Assembly (NCBI RefSeq): GCF_902810435.1
Contig: NZ_LR778174.1
Span: 2,030,501 to 2,094,500 of the forward strand
DNA: 64,000 nucleotides
Direction of reading: 5' to 3'
Source of the DNA: Veillonella parvula
GTDB lineage: Bacteria > Bacillota > Negativicutes > Veillonellales > Veillonellaceae
Position numbers and translations under genes: made by a program. This document shows positions 48,649 to 56,884 of the stretch, piece after piece. Within the stretch, counting starts at the first letter, position 1, and every line of letters begins with the position of its first letter. Below the pieces are notes generated by a model, which saw nothing but the letters and a program-made list of their open reading frames with translations, had not been told where the DNA came from and searched no databases.

Positions 48649-49118
48649 TTAAGCCTCAAACACGCGTTTACGAGCTGCGTTCATGAGAACGGAATGATCA
48701 TCATCTACTATGTAATTAGATTTGTAAGCCCAACGCAATAGTAATGCAGAGTTTGCAACTACGAGAAGGCTCCCTCCGTTATGAACAAGGGCCCCCCACA
48801 CTGGAGATAAAGTACCAACCATTGCCAAGATGATAGCTACGAAATTCAAAAGTAAGGAGAAAGAAAGATTAATTTTAATAGTAGTCATCATGCGTTTAGA
48901 TAATGCCACTAAGTGAGGAATTTCCTTTACATTATCGCTGCCGGCGTTGCCAATACGAGAGCACAAGGACAGAACACAACGAGGATGGTTACGGCACGAA
49001 TGATTTCTCCAGTTACCACATAGGTGCCAACCGCGGCCAATAACGCAATCACTACAATCCATGTGGCCCAACGGTCAGCCAAGCTAACGATTTTCGCATT
49101 ACCTTGTGTCAATAACAA
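48649..49118 (-). pseudogene. Remnant of a heavy-metal P-type ATPase
   Basis: One frame reads AKIVSLADRWATWIVVIALLA ... CPCALVLATPAA, the fourth-helix metal site; the next frame reads GSDNVKEIPHLVALSKRM ... GALVHNGGSLLVVANSALLL, the last two helices. The phosphorylation and nucleotide domains between them are deleted and the frame is shifted at the join. The whole N-terminus, including actuator and metal-binding domain, is missing too. Two overlapping open frames remain, neither functional as an ATPase. Confidence 0.85.
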
Positions 49119-49429
49119 AATATGTACAATTACTCATATACACTCAAAAGTACAGGAAAAATGCGGATTCAATAAGATTATATTATTCATGCATAGCCTC
49201 ATTACGCAAATGCATGAACAGTTATTCATATATATTTGCAAATTGATAATTTTTACATAGAAGATATTCTGATATTTTCAACCTATTCAATACTATTTCA
49301 CCCTAATTAATGTTATCCATAATTCAGTTTTCTAATAACTATTTATTATAATAAAAAATTAAGTATAGTCGACTACATACCCTACGTGGTATCATTACAA
49401 ATGACATGTTGTAGAAAGGATGTGTAACG

Positions 49430-50752
49430 ATGTCGATTTTCTCTCCTGCTCCTCATATTGAACGTTTACCAGAGGCGCAAATCGATTCCACCTACAAACG
49501 TCTTCGTCGCGAAGTCTTTGCAGGTACATTTATTGGTTATGCTACATTCTATTTGATCCGTCAAAACTTTAGTTTAGCTGTTCCGTACATGATTGCTGAG
49601 TACGGCTACACCAAAGCGGATCTTGGTATAGTTATGACCATCTTATCCGTAGCTTACGGCGTAAGTAAATTTGTTATGGGTAATGCGTCTGACCGCTCTA
49701 ACCCAAAATACTTCTCCACAGTAGGTCTATTGCTTAGTGCTTTAGTTATGTTATTATTCGGCACCTTACCAGGTGTTATGAGCAGTATTCCTATCATGTG
49801 CGTTCTTGCCTTATTAAACGGTTGGTTCCAAGGTATGGGCTACCCTCCATATGCGAAAAACATGGTAACTTGGTTCTCCCGTTCCGAACGCGGTGCTTGG
49901 TGGTCCTGGTGGAACGTTTCCCACAACCTAGGTGGCGGCATCATCGCTCCTCTTGCTACGCTTGGCATCTACCTATTCGGTACATGGCATAGTATCTTCT
50001 TCTTCCCTGCCCTTATCTCTATCGTGTTAGCGATTATTACCTTTGTATTATTGAAAGATACGCCTCAATCCTGTGGCTTACCGCCTATCGAAGAATACAA
50101 ACATGAAGTCGTTCATACACATACAGAAAATGAAGAAAAAAGTACTTTCAAAGAAATCTTCTACAAGTATATTTTGCATAATAAATACTTATGGTATCTT
50201 GCGATTGCAAATATCTTTGTATACTTCATCCGTTACGGCGTAGTTAGCTGGGCTCCGACCTATTTAACCGCTGTGAAAGGCTTCACAAAAGAAGGTTCCC
50301 GTTGGGCTTACTTCTTATACGAATGGGCTGGTATTCCAGGCATGCTCGTAAGTGGCTACTTGAGTGACCGCGTATTCCGTGGCCGTCGTGCTCCAGCTAC
50401 GATTTGCTTTATGTTATTCGTTATCTTGGCGATCCTCGTGTACTGGTTTAACCCTGCAGGCAATATTCTCATCGATAACTTAGCACTCATCGCTATCGGC
50501 TTCCTCATCTACGGCCCAGTCATGATGATTGGCCTTCAAGCAGCAGATATGGTGCCACGCGTAGCAACAGGTGGTGCTACTGGCCTTACAGGCCTTCTTG
50601 GTTACCTCATCGGTTCTGCCGGTGCTGGTGCTTTCATGGGTCTCATGGTTGACCTCTACGGTTGGGATGGTGGTTTCATTGCCCTCGTTGGTGCATGTAT
50701 CCTATCCATCGTATTTCTACTCCTCACCCTTGGAGACAAAGGACAACAATAG
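49430..50752 (+). CDS. Organophosphate:phosphate antiporter family MFS (440 aa)
   Basis: Twelve-helix MFS protein of the GlpT/UhpT/PgtP group: TFYLIRQNFSLAVPYMIAEYGYTKADLGIVMTILSVAYGVSKFVMGNASDRSNPKYF is the family start, followed by GMGYPPYAKNMVTWFSRSERGAWWSWWN. It probably takes up glycerol-3-phosphate or another phosphate ester in exchange for phosphate. Start behind AAAGGATG. The 49119-49429 gap upstream holds its promoter region only. Confidence 0.92.
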   Translation: MSIFSPAPHIERLPEAQIDSTYKRLRREVFAGTFIGYATFYLIRQNFSLAVPYMIAEYGYTKADLGIVMTILSVAYGVSKFVMGNASDRSNPKYFSTVGLLLSALVMLLFGTLPGVMSSIPIMCVLALLNGWFQGMGYPPYAKNMVTWFSRSERGAWWSWWNVSHNLGGGIIAPLATLGIYLFGTWHSIFFFPALISIVLAIITFVLLKDTPQSCGLPPIEEYKHEVVHTHTENEEKSTFKEIFYKYILHNKYLWYLAIANIFVYFIRYGVVSWAPTYLTAVKGFTKEGSRWAYFLYEWAGIPGMLVSGYLSDRVFRGRRAPATICFMLFVILAILVYWFNPAGNILIDNLALIAIGFLIYGPVMMIGLQAADMVPRVATGGATGLTGLLGYLIGSAGAGAFMGLMVDLYGWDGGFIALVGACILSIVFLLLTLGDKGQQ

Positions 50753-50816
50753 AATATGTACTGTATAATACGTAATGTATAAATACGTACTGTACAACTC
50801 ACTGTTGTATATACAA

Positions 50817-50854
50817 AACTCCCCTAGTAATACTTATGATTACTAGGGGAGTTT
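50817..50854. terminator. Bidirectional terminator
   Basis: AACTCCCCTAGTAAT pairs with ATTACTAGGGGAGTT between two convergent genes. Confidence 0.92.
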
Positions 50855-50860
50855 AATTAT

Positions 50861-51634
50861 TTATGCGATGCACAAGGAGCCGTTTAATACTTTCAAATTA
50901 TACACGAGACCAAGTCGCGCCAAGCCATGCAATGCAGCGGCCGTTACAGGATTGATAGATCCTAACACACCAGCACCGATAATAACAACGTGGAACAAAA
51001 TGGACACGATGAGTAAGCCCAAATGACATTGTTTCGCCTCTTTTGAAAGCCCCGCTGTTGGAGAGTTTTCATCTACGAGAGAACCCATCATGAGTGCCAC
51101 AAGAACGAGTTCCAAAGAGCATGGGCAAAGGATAACTAGCAATGTAATGGTATGCATAAAGTTCTGCGTCAATGCATAGGAACCCATGGAAAGCAACATA
51201 ACAGCCACAACAATAACAGATGAATAATTGTTGATGCCCTGACGCAAAGCTACAAGCTGTGTAGGCATGGTCGGCAACATATCATCATCCAATGTATAAT
51301 GTACGTCGCCCGTAATAAGCTGCTCTAAGAAAAAGCCCCCATGTACGATGAGTCCTACATAAGCCGCCGTATGATAATCTCCAATCGCAATAAGCGCCAC
51401 CATGGCTATCACGATGAGAAAATTAGCATGAATCTCTAAATGATCCAAAATACTTTGCACGCTATTGATGAGCAATGGCAAGCCACAAATGATGACCGTT
51501 ACCCACGCCAAATCAATAGCTGGGTTCATAGGCTCCGTAAGCGCATCTAATATAATAAATAACAAGCCGAGTGCCAAAATAGCCCCCTGCGTACGCAGAG
51601 ACACCTGCGCTGATAAAGACTGTAAAAACTTCAT
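50861..51634 (-). CDS. P-type ATPase-derived membrane protein without soluble domains (257 aa)
   Basis: The reading frame contains only the membrane parts of a heavy-metal P1B ATPase: helices 1-2 of the core (HANFLIVIAMVALIAIGDYHTAAYVGLIVHGG), then helices with the metal site C170-P-C (ILCPCSLELVL), then the final pair (KQCHLGLLIVSILFHVV ... NPVTAAALHGLARLGLVYNLKVL). The actuator, phosphorylation (DKTG) and nucleotide domains are neatly absent, yet the frame is open, has a proper start (MKFLQSL) and a shared terminator. Either an eroding gene that happens to stay open or a re-used metal-binding membrane scaffold. Confidence 0.8.
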   Translation of the reverse strand: MKFLQSLSAQVSLRTQGAILALGLLFIILDALTEPMNPAIDLAWVTVIICGLPLLINSVQSILDHLEIHANFLIVIAMVALIAIGDYHTAAYVGLIVHGGFFLEQLITGDVHYTLDDDMLPTMPTQLVALRQGINNYSSVIVVAVMLLSMGSYALTQNFMHTITLLVILCPCSLELVLVALMMGSLVDENSPTAGLSKEAKQCHLGLLIVSILFHVVIIGAGVLGSINPVTAAALHGLARLGLVYNLKVLNGSLCIA

Positions 51635-51800
51635 ATAGACCTCTCTATAAATGAGATACCGGCCTTACTTAATCCGGAAATACCTTTTACTTCTATAGTT
51701 AATATTGCTAACACTTAAAATACCCATAGGGGTATTGCTATAGTGTAATTATTATACAAAACATAAAAGAAATATACAAATCAAATTTTTTAATAAATGA

Positions 51801-52025
51801 AAACCCCTATCTTTAAAAATGACTTAGCCTCCCTAGAGTCCCCAGTTGTTGCTCTAATTTCATAAATTGTATAAAAAAGGAACGGACCTATCTCTGAAAA
51901 TGACTTAGCTCGCTATGGAGGTTATTTTAATAGGTCCTAGTTGGAGATACTAATTTCATATAAAAGGAAAAGCCCCTATCTCTAAAAATAACTTAGCTCG
52001 CTATGGAGGCTTTTAGAGATAGGGG
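51801..52025 (-). repeat. Three tandem degenerate hairpin repeats (about 85 bp period)
   Basis: Units at about 51804, 51889 and 51974 share CTATCTCT-AAAAATGACTTAGC, then TCGCTATGGAGG (units 2 and 3; unit 1 diverges). The last unit is a perfect long hairpin (AAAGCCCCTATCTCTAAAA against TTTTAGAGATAGGGGCTTT) 22 bp after the arsC-like stop and probably its terminator. The second has a weaker stem (GGACCTAT/ATAGGTCC) and the first none. The loop is conserved better than the arms. Confidence 0.75.
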
Positions 52026-52046
52026 CTTTGACCCAAGGTTATAAAA

Positions 52047-52400
52047 TTAGAGCTTCAACGCCTCAACCCATTCTGCTTCTTTAAATCCAACGAGTACTTT
52101 GTCTTCAAGAACCAAGATAGGACGTTTTACAAGCATACCATTAGATGCTAATAAAGCTAGTTTTTCTTCTTCACTAAGGTTCGGCAATTTATCCTTTAAT
52201 TGTTGTTCACGGTAGATCATACCAGAAGTATTAAAGAATGCTTTCAAATCCTTGCCAGATTGTGGATACCAAGCAGCAATCTCCTCTGCTGTAGGGTTTT
52301 CAGACTTGATGTCACGATCTGTATACTTGATATTGTGATCATCTAAGAATTTCTTTGCTTTTTTGCATGTTGTGCATTTAGGATATTCAACGAATAACAT
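52047..52400 (-). CDS. ArsC/Spx-family protein (117 aa)
   Basis: Thioredoxin-like fold with redox motif CTTC (PKCTTCKKAKKFLDDHNIKY) and the family C-terminus VKRPILVLEDKVLVGFKEAEW. Members are glutaredoxin-type arsenate reductase homologues (YffB/Spx type); without an ars operon nearby a general redox or regulatory role is more likely. Confidence 0.9.
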   Translation of the reverse strand: MLFVEYPKCTTCKKAKKFLDDHNIKYTDRDIKSENPTAEEIAAWYPQSGKDLKAFFNTSGMIYREQQLKDKLPNLSEEEKLALLASNGMLVKRPILVLEDKVLVGFKEAEWVEALKL

Positions 52401-52486
52401 AGGTTCTCCTTATATCAATATTCAATGTTGTAACAACTTACTAATTTAAGATAATTGTACCAAATACATCGAAATTTATCAATATC

Positions 52487-52807
52487 TTATTGACAGTCTA
52501 CGGGTTCTAATGAAGCACAATGTGCAATAGAGGATAATACTTCATGCATCCCCTCACTAAGTTTTGCTGTACGCAAATCAACATCCATCTGTAAACGCAA
52601 GAAATACCCTTCCGAAACACCAAAGTATTTCGCTAAACGCAACGATGTATCTGCTGAAATAGATCGTGTACCATTCAATATTTCTTGAATCCGTGAAACA
52701 GGCACATGTATATCCTTAGCCAATCGATATGCAGATAGTCCTAATGGCTCCATAAACTCTTCTTTTAATATTTCACTAATGGTAGGTGTAGGAATAAACT
52801 TTTCCAT
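52487..52807 (-). CDS. higA: HigA-type XRE antitoxin (106 aa)
   Basis: HTH region LGLSAYRLAKDIHVPVSRIQEILNGTRSISADTSLRLAKYFGVSEGYFLRLQ is the HigA/VapI signature. It lies 16 bp downstream of the toxin gene, the HigBA order (toxin first). It neutralises HigB and represses the operon through the palindrome at 53123-53149. Confidence 0.94.
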   Translation of the reverse strand: MEKFIPTPTISEILKEEFMEPLGLSAYRLAKDIHVPVSRIQEILNGTRSISADTSLRLAKYFGVSEGYFLRLQMDVDLRTAKLSEGMHEVLSSIAHCASLEPVDCQ

Positions 52808-52823
52808 ATTAATTTCCTCTCTA

Positions 52824-53108
52824 TTAATGATAATCTACAATTTCTACATCATAAAAACTACTATTATCTTTCACTTTAAAACACAGTCTATACTGACCAT
52901 TAATCCGCAAACTATACTGACCAAATCGATCTTCTTGCAACAACTCCAAGCGATTACCTGGTGGCCAGCGTAAATCTTGTAATGATTCAGCATTGTCTAA
53001 CAATAGTAATTTACGAAGAGCTAGCCTTTGTATAAACGGAGAAAAGCGTTTAGAAAAGCTTTGATAGTAAATTTTTTCTGTTTCCTTATCCTTAAATCCG
53101 ATAATCAT
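52824..53108 (-). CDS. higB: HigB/RelE-type mRNase toxin (94 aa)
   Basis: MIIGFKDKETEKIYYQSFSKRF, LRWPPGNRLELL and YSLRINGQYRLCFKV are HigB-family blocks with the C-terminal basic/aromatic residues expected for ribosome-dependent cleavage. First gene of higBA; promoter and operator directly upstream. Confidence 0.94.
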   Translation of the reverse strand: MIIGFKDKETEKIYYQSFSKRFSPFIQRLALRKLLLLDNAESLQDLRWPPGNRLELLQEDRFGQYSLRINGQYRLCFKVKDNSSFYDVEIVDYH

Positions 53109-53122
53109 AGAATCTCTCTTTC

Positions 53123-53149
53123 AATTATACCTGTTAAACAGGTATAATT
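53123..53149. promoter_or_regulatory. higBA operator palindrome
   Basis: AATTATACCTGTT-A-AACAGGTATAATT is a perfect 13-1-13 palindrome 14 bp upstream of higB. TATAAT-like -10 elements lie inside on both strands, so bound HigA would block RNA polymerase. Confidence 0.85.
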
Positions 53150-53366
53150 CAATAACATATACTTGATGAATAACTATACATAGAATTAAAATTATTCTAC
53201 AAATAATTTTAATAAAGAGATTCTATAAAACATCATCTAAATCCTACACTTGAGATGACTCTATTGGCCACCTATTTCGGAATGTAATCAATTTACCCTA
53301 TCGTCATAATTGAATTAAAACTGTCATTAATTCCCACTTCAACTAAATTAATTTTAAAAAGTAAAA

Positions 53367-53431
53367 AGACCTACATCCTCGACCGTATCATGTATAAAAT
53401 ACATATTAAAGGTTGAGAGAATATAGGTCTC
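53367..53431 (-). terminator. Terminator of the DUF554 gene
   Basis: AGACCTATATTCTCTCAACC and GGTCGAGGATGTAGGTCT form an imperfect long stem on the minus strand, followed by a TTTTTACTTTT run. Confidence 0.75.
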
Positions 53432-53464
53432 TTATAAAAATCTATGTATTATTTATAATGCTAG

Positions 53465-54181
53465 TTATAGCAAAAATGTAAGTCCCATTGCCACAAAGAT
53501 GGCTGGCAGAAGGTTTGCAATACGTACTTTGCCAGGCCAGATGAGGTCGATACCAACGCAGAAAATCAGAATAGATCCGACGTAGGATAGGTTATCGATG
53601 GCACTAGGTGTCATCAACGGCGCTGCAATATGTGCCATTGCCGTGATGAGCCATTGCGTAATACCTACAGGAATAAAGGAGAACAGTGCCCCTTTACCCA
53701 TAGAAGATACCATAACCATAACGATGATGCCGTCAAGGATGCCTTTTAAAAGTAATGTCTGATAATTTCCAGTAAGGCCATCTTGAATGGAACCAAGTAC
53801 ACCCATAGCACCTACGGTAAACGTTAAAGATGCAGTGATAAAAGCATGCGTAAACTTTGGATCCCCAGCGTTGCCAGTGCGAGCTTTCACCCAATCACCA
53901 AACACAGTAATCCAATGATTAAGGTCGATAATTTCGCCAATAACGGCGCCTACGACCATGCTAATAATCATCAACAGCGGGCCCGTTGTCTGTAAAGATC
54001 CATTGACAATGACGAGCATATACTGCATGGCCCCGCTCATACCGAGGAGGAGCACGATAATACCGCTCACAATCATGAGCGTCTGCTTTAAATTTTCTTT
54101 CATAAAGCGACCAAACGCGAGGCCACATAGGCTACCAGCTATGATAAGGCCAACATTAATGGCCGTTCCCAAACCAATCAT
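53465..54181 (-). CDS. DUF554-family membrane protein (238 aa)
   Basis: Seven or so hydrophobic segments with the family start MIGLGTAINVGLIIAGSLCGLAFGRF and GAIGE-like VVGAVIGEIIDL. YqgA-type proteins; function unknown, possibly a transporter. Monocistronic. Confidence 0.88.
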   Translation of the reverse strand: MIGLGTAINVGLIIAGSLCGLAFGRFMKENLKQTLMIVSGIIVLLLGMSGAMQYMLVIVNGSLQTTGPLLMIISMVVGAVIGEIIDLNHWITVFGDWVKARTGNAGDPKFTHAFITASLTFTVGAMGVLGSIQDGLTGNYQTLLLKGILDGIIVMVMVSSMGKGALFSFIPVGITQWLITAMAHIAAPLMTPSAIDNLSYVGSILIFCVGIDLIWPGKVRIANLLPAIFVAMGLTFLL

Positions 54182-54388
54182 ATATTTCCCTTCTTTAATT
54201 GTAAAAGTAACACTATCAATTTACTTCAGTATAGCAATCATATCGAAATAAATCAATTTATATGGCGTAAAATATATAGTTGAAATTGGATTAATTAAAG
54301 TTTTTTAGGACCATACATATAGCCTGATTAATGCTGCTATAGGTCTCACTAATACGGTATTGCTCCTCTTATAACATTATATACAGCA

Positions 54389-54540
54389 AAAAGCCTCTAC
54401 CCAATAAGGGTAGAGGCTCTGTATAGTTTATAGCGTTGAGAGAGAACTAATGATAGACCCGCTTAGGAGAGAGAGAGTATATGTGTTTATATATAAAGCG
54501 GGCCGACATGAGATGAGTCGCTATCGCCTCATCGACTTTA
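54389..54540 (-). ncRNA. Candidate structured small RNA
   Basis: A region without a plausible protein contains, on the minus strand, GATGAG-GCGATAGCGA-CTCATC, then CCCGCTT...AAGCGGG with an AT- and CT-rich loop. It ends in the strong terminator AGCCTCTACCC-TTATT-GGGTAGAGGCT TTTTT (54389-54415). Upstream TTGTGG, 17 bp, TACACT could be its promoter. I do not recognise an RNA family; it could instead be the long 3' end of the tag transcript. Confidence 0.4.
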
Positions 54541-54631
54541 GTGTACACCCAATTCCACATAACCACAAATTCAATTATGTAAACACAAGTATGCACAAAA
54601 ACTATTGTTAACTAATCTATACTTATCGCCC

Positions 54632-55234
54632 TTACGCTTCATCGTCTACAGGTAACCGTACGATATCTGCTGTTTTATTAATCTCCTCAAAGCAAGGGCA
54701 GTCTTTACCGTGATCATTGATGAGGCCACTAGCTTGTAGATGCGAATAAATTGTGACAGGGCCTACAAACTTAAAGCCCCTCTTCTTTAGGTCTTTGCTA
54801 ATCCGTGTAGATAAACCATTCTTTGTAGGAAAATGACCTTCTGGATGGTTTTCATAAATAATCGTTTTATGATTGGTAAATCCCCAAATATAGTTGCAGA
54901 ACGAACCAAATTCAGATTGAATACGTTTAAAAGCAGCAGCATTATTGATAATAGCTTCAATTTTAGGACGATGCTTAAGCATCCCCTCCGTCTGCATGAT
55001 GCGTTCAATGTCGCTTTCACCATAAGCAGCCACCGCATCAATATCAAAATAATCAAAGCATTCTCGAATGATGTTCCGTTTATTCAAAATCGTAAGCCAA
55101 CTGAGACCACATTGGAGACTTTCAAGACAAAGATGTTCAAATTGATGTTGGTCATCATGAATTGGTCGGCCCCACTCGTAATCGTGGTAATCCTGATATA
55201 AAGGCGTCGTCGGCCATTCACAAGTCGTCATCAC
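54632..55234 (-). CDS. tag: DNA-3-methyladenine glycosylase I (200 aa)
   Basis: Removes 3-methyladenine from DNA. Zinc ligands C4 (MTTCEWP), a His near residue 16 (YHDYEWG) and the C-terminal DHGKDCPCF, plus the catalytic-region blocks FEHLCLESLQCGLSWLTILNKR and YIWGFTNHKT, are all present. The start at 55234 overlaps the stop of the upstream membrane gene (ATGA), so the two are coupled. Confidence 0.95.
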   Translation of the reverse strand: MMTTCEWPTTPLYQDYHDYEWGRPIHDDQHQFEHLCLESLQCGLSWLTILNKRNIIRECFDYFDIDAVAAYGESDIERIMQTEGMLKHRPKIEAIINNAAAFKRIQSEFGSFCNYIWGFTNHKTIIYENHPEGHFPTKNGLSTRISKDLKKRGFKFVGPVTIYSHLQASGLINDHGKDCPCFEEINKTADIVRLPVDDEA

Positions 55235-55674
55235 ACACCTCCATGAGCCCATACGAGGACGTCATACATGAGCGCTACTACGAGGCCCATTACGAGATGA
55301 CCACCCACATAAAATGGCACTAGATAATAAATGAATAAAAGCAAGGAATGCAAGGCTTTACGAAGCCATACAATCGGCGTAGATGTGTCGCCACCTACTT
55401 TACTATCAAGCCAATTATGGACGGTGTAAATAGGCGTTCCTAAACGGCGAATCCAGTCTGGAACACGTACCCCAGGATTCAAACCAGGGCAATAGAAGAT
55501 TACCAAGGGCAACGCCACCACATCAATGACGAGCAATAGCGTCAACATAAAAGCAAACCAATCTAATTCGCCTTCCCACGTGAAGGGTTGTGCCATGAAA
55601 CGGGCCCCCCACAAATAGGCTTTGTATACGATATACGGTTCTAATAGCCATAATAAGGGCTTCACTACACTCAT
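55231..55674 (-). CDS. Hypothetical membrane protein, paralogue of 33437-33850 (147 aa)
   Basis: Four hydrophobic segments and the motif FYCPGLNPGVRVPDWIRRLG shared with the gene at 33437. An upstream in-frame ATG at 55728 exists, but a terminator hairpin lies within that stretch, so I start at 55674 (MSVVKPLLW). Overlaps and precedes tag. Confidence 0.7.
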   Translation of the reverse strand: MSVVKPLLWLLEPYIVYKAYLWGARFMAQPFTWEGELDWFAFMLTLLLVIDVVALPLVIFYCPGLNPGVRVPDWIRRLGTPIYTVHNWLDSKVGGDTSTPIVWLRKALHSLLLFIYYLVPFYVGGHLVMGLVVALMYDVLVWAHGGV

Positions 55675-55703
55675 GGGACTACCTACATTAAACAAAAAAT
55701 AAT

Positions 55704-55725
55704 AAAAACTACGCATTTGCGTAGT
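55704..55725 (-). terminator. Terminator-like hairpin ahead of the membrane protein-tag operon
   Basis: ACTACGCA-TGCGTAGT with a 2-nt centre followed by TTTTTATTATTTTTT on the minus strand, 30 bp upstream of the chosen start. Either an attenuator of the operon or the end of a short upstream transcript from 55730-55870. Confidence 0.6.
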
Positions 55726-55980
55726 CATTTCATATATACAACATTCCGATTATATCGACTGAATACCAAGGATATAGTGATTTTCTAGGCTAGAAAATCA
55801 CTTCATACACACCATTTTTTAGTCCTTACATACATCGATTTTCATATTAATATTATATCAGATTTTGCAGTTCTTGTGGGATTATATTTTATAAAAATTT
55901 TATCAATTTACACTATTTATAGTACTGATCAACAAAAGAAGTCACTATATAAGCTATTTCTCTCTATTTCATTATTCTAA

Positions 55981-56015
55981 AAGCCCTTTATCCAATTTAA
56001 TAGATAAAGGGCTGC
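55981..56015 (-). terminator. Terminator of the gene at 56051
   Basis: AGCCCTTTATC pairs with GATAAAGGGCT around a 10-nt loop, then TTTTAG on minus. Confidence 0.85.
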
Positions 56016-56050
56016 ATATATGTATTAAGACTTTCACTAATAAAAGCAGT

Positions 56051-56629
56051 TTAGTTGTCACTAATAATAATTTTCGTCACCTTGCTGCCATTGTGCTCGA
56101 AAAATATACCTACAATATTGTCACTGTTATAGCGTAGATATCCATAGAACCATCGATTATTAAAGTCTATAAAATCAGGACGGCCATAGATGTCCATCAC
56201 TTTTTTCAAGGAATCGCCAACAGCAATGCCACGGGCAGTCACGGCATCACGATTGCTGACAATCATATACCATACGATAGGACGACTATCTTGCATCAAA
56301 GAATGTCCAAATTTGATGCCCCCATAAGTGAGCTCATCACGTTTCTCACTCGTCGGCTGACCTAGACTAGCTTTTACCGCATCAAAGGACGTACCTAGTG
56401 AAACGCCGGCAATTCTCATATCTTCATCAGGCAAAGGGGCTCCAATAGCTTGCCCTGGCCGATAATGACGATATTGCTCCGCTTTGGGCCAAGTTGGTGA
56501 AAGCTTAGCATTGCTCGTTTCCAACCGATCCATGGCTTTACTTAACCAACTAGCATCGGCAACTGAACTCACATTGCTAGCTAATAATAAAGCCACACCT
56601 AAACTAATTGCAATAAATTTTGTTTTCAT
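56051..56629 (-). CDS. Secreted protein with two SmpA/OmlA-like units (192 aa)
   Basis: The signal peptide is MKTKFIAISLGVALLLASNVSSVADA. The mature protein contains two similar blocks, GVSLGTSFDAVKASLGQPT and GIAVGDSLKKVMDIYGRPD, reminiscent of the BamE/SmpA fold in which G-x-S-x-x-x-V marks the first helix. The role is unknown, probably envelope-related. Confidence 0.75.
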   Translation of the reverse strand: MKTKFIAISLGVALLLASNVSSVADASWLSKAMDRLETSNAKLSPTWPKAEQYRHYRPGQAIGAPLPDEDMRIAGVSLGTSFDAVKASLGQPTSEKRDELTYGGIKFGHSLMQDSRPIVWYMIVSNRDAVTARGIAVGDSLKKVMDIYGRPDFIDFNNRWFYGYLRYNSDNIVGIFFEHNGSKVTKIIISDN

Positions 56630-56884
56630 GTTTCTCTCCTAGTCTCTCAATCTATAAATGACCTATCAACCTAATATTAACATAATCACATTGAAATCAG
56701 AACCTAACACTACAATATCTATAAAAAAGCACTCATGTCCTACAGGAAGTAGTAGCATGTAAGCAAAACACGCTCCATGTCACTTAAAAATATAGTCATT
56801 TAGTTATATAATTATACTTAATAACATAACCTACGGATTACTACAACACCAATAAATGCAGAAATGTAAGCGGGAGATACCACC

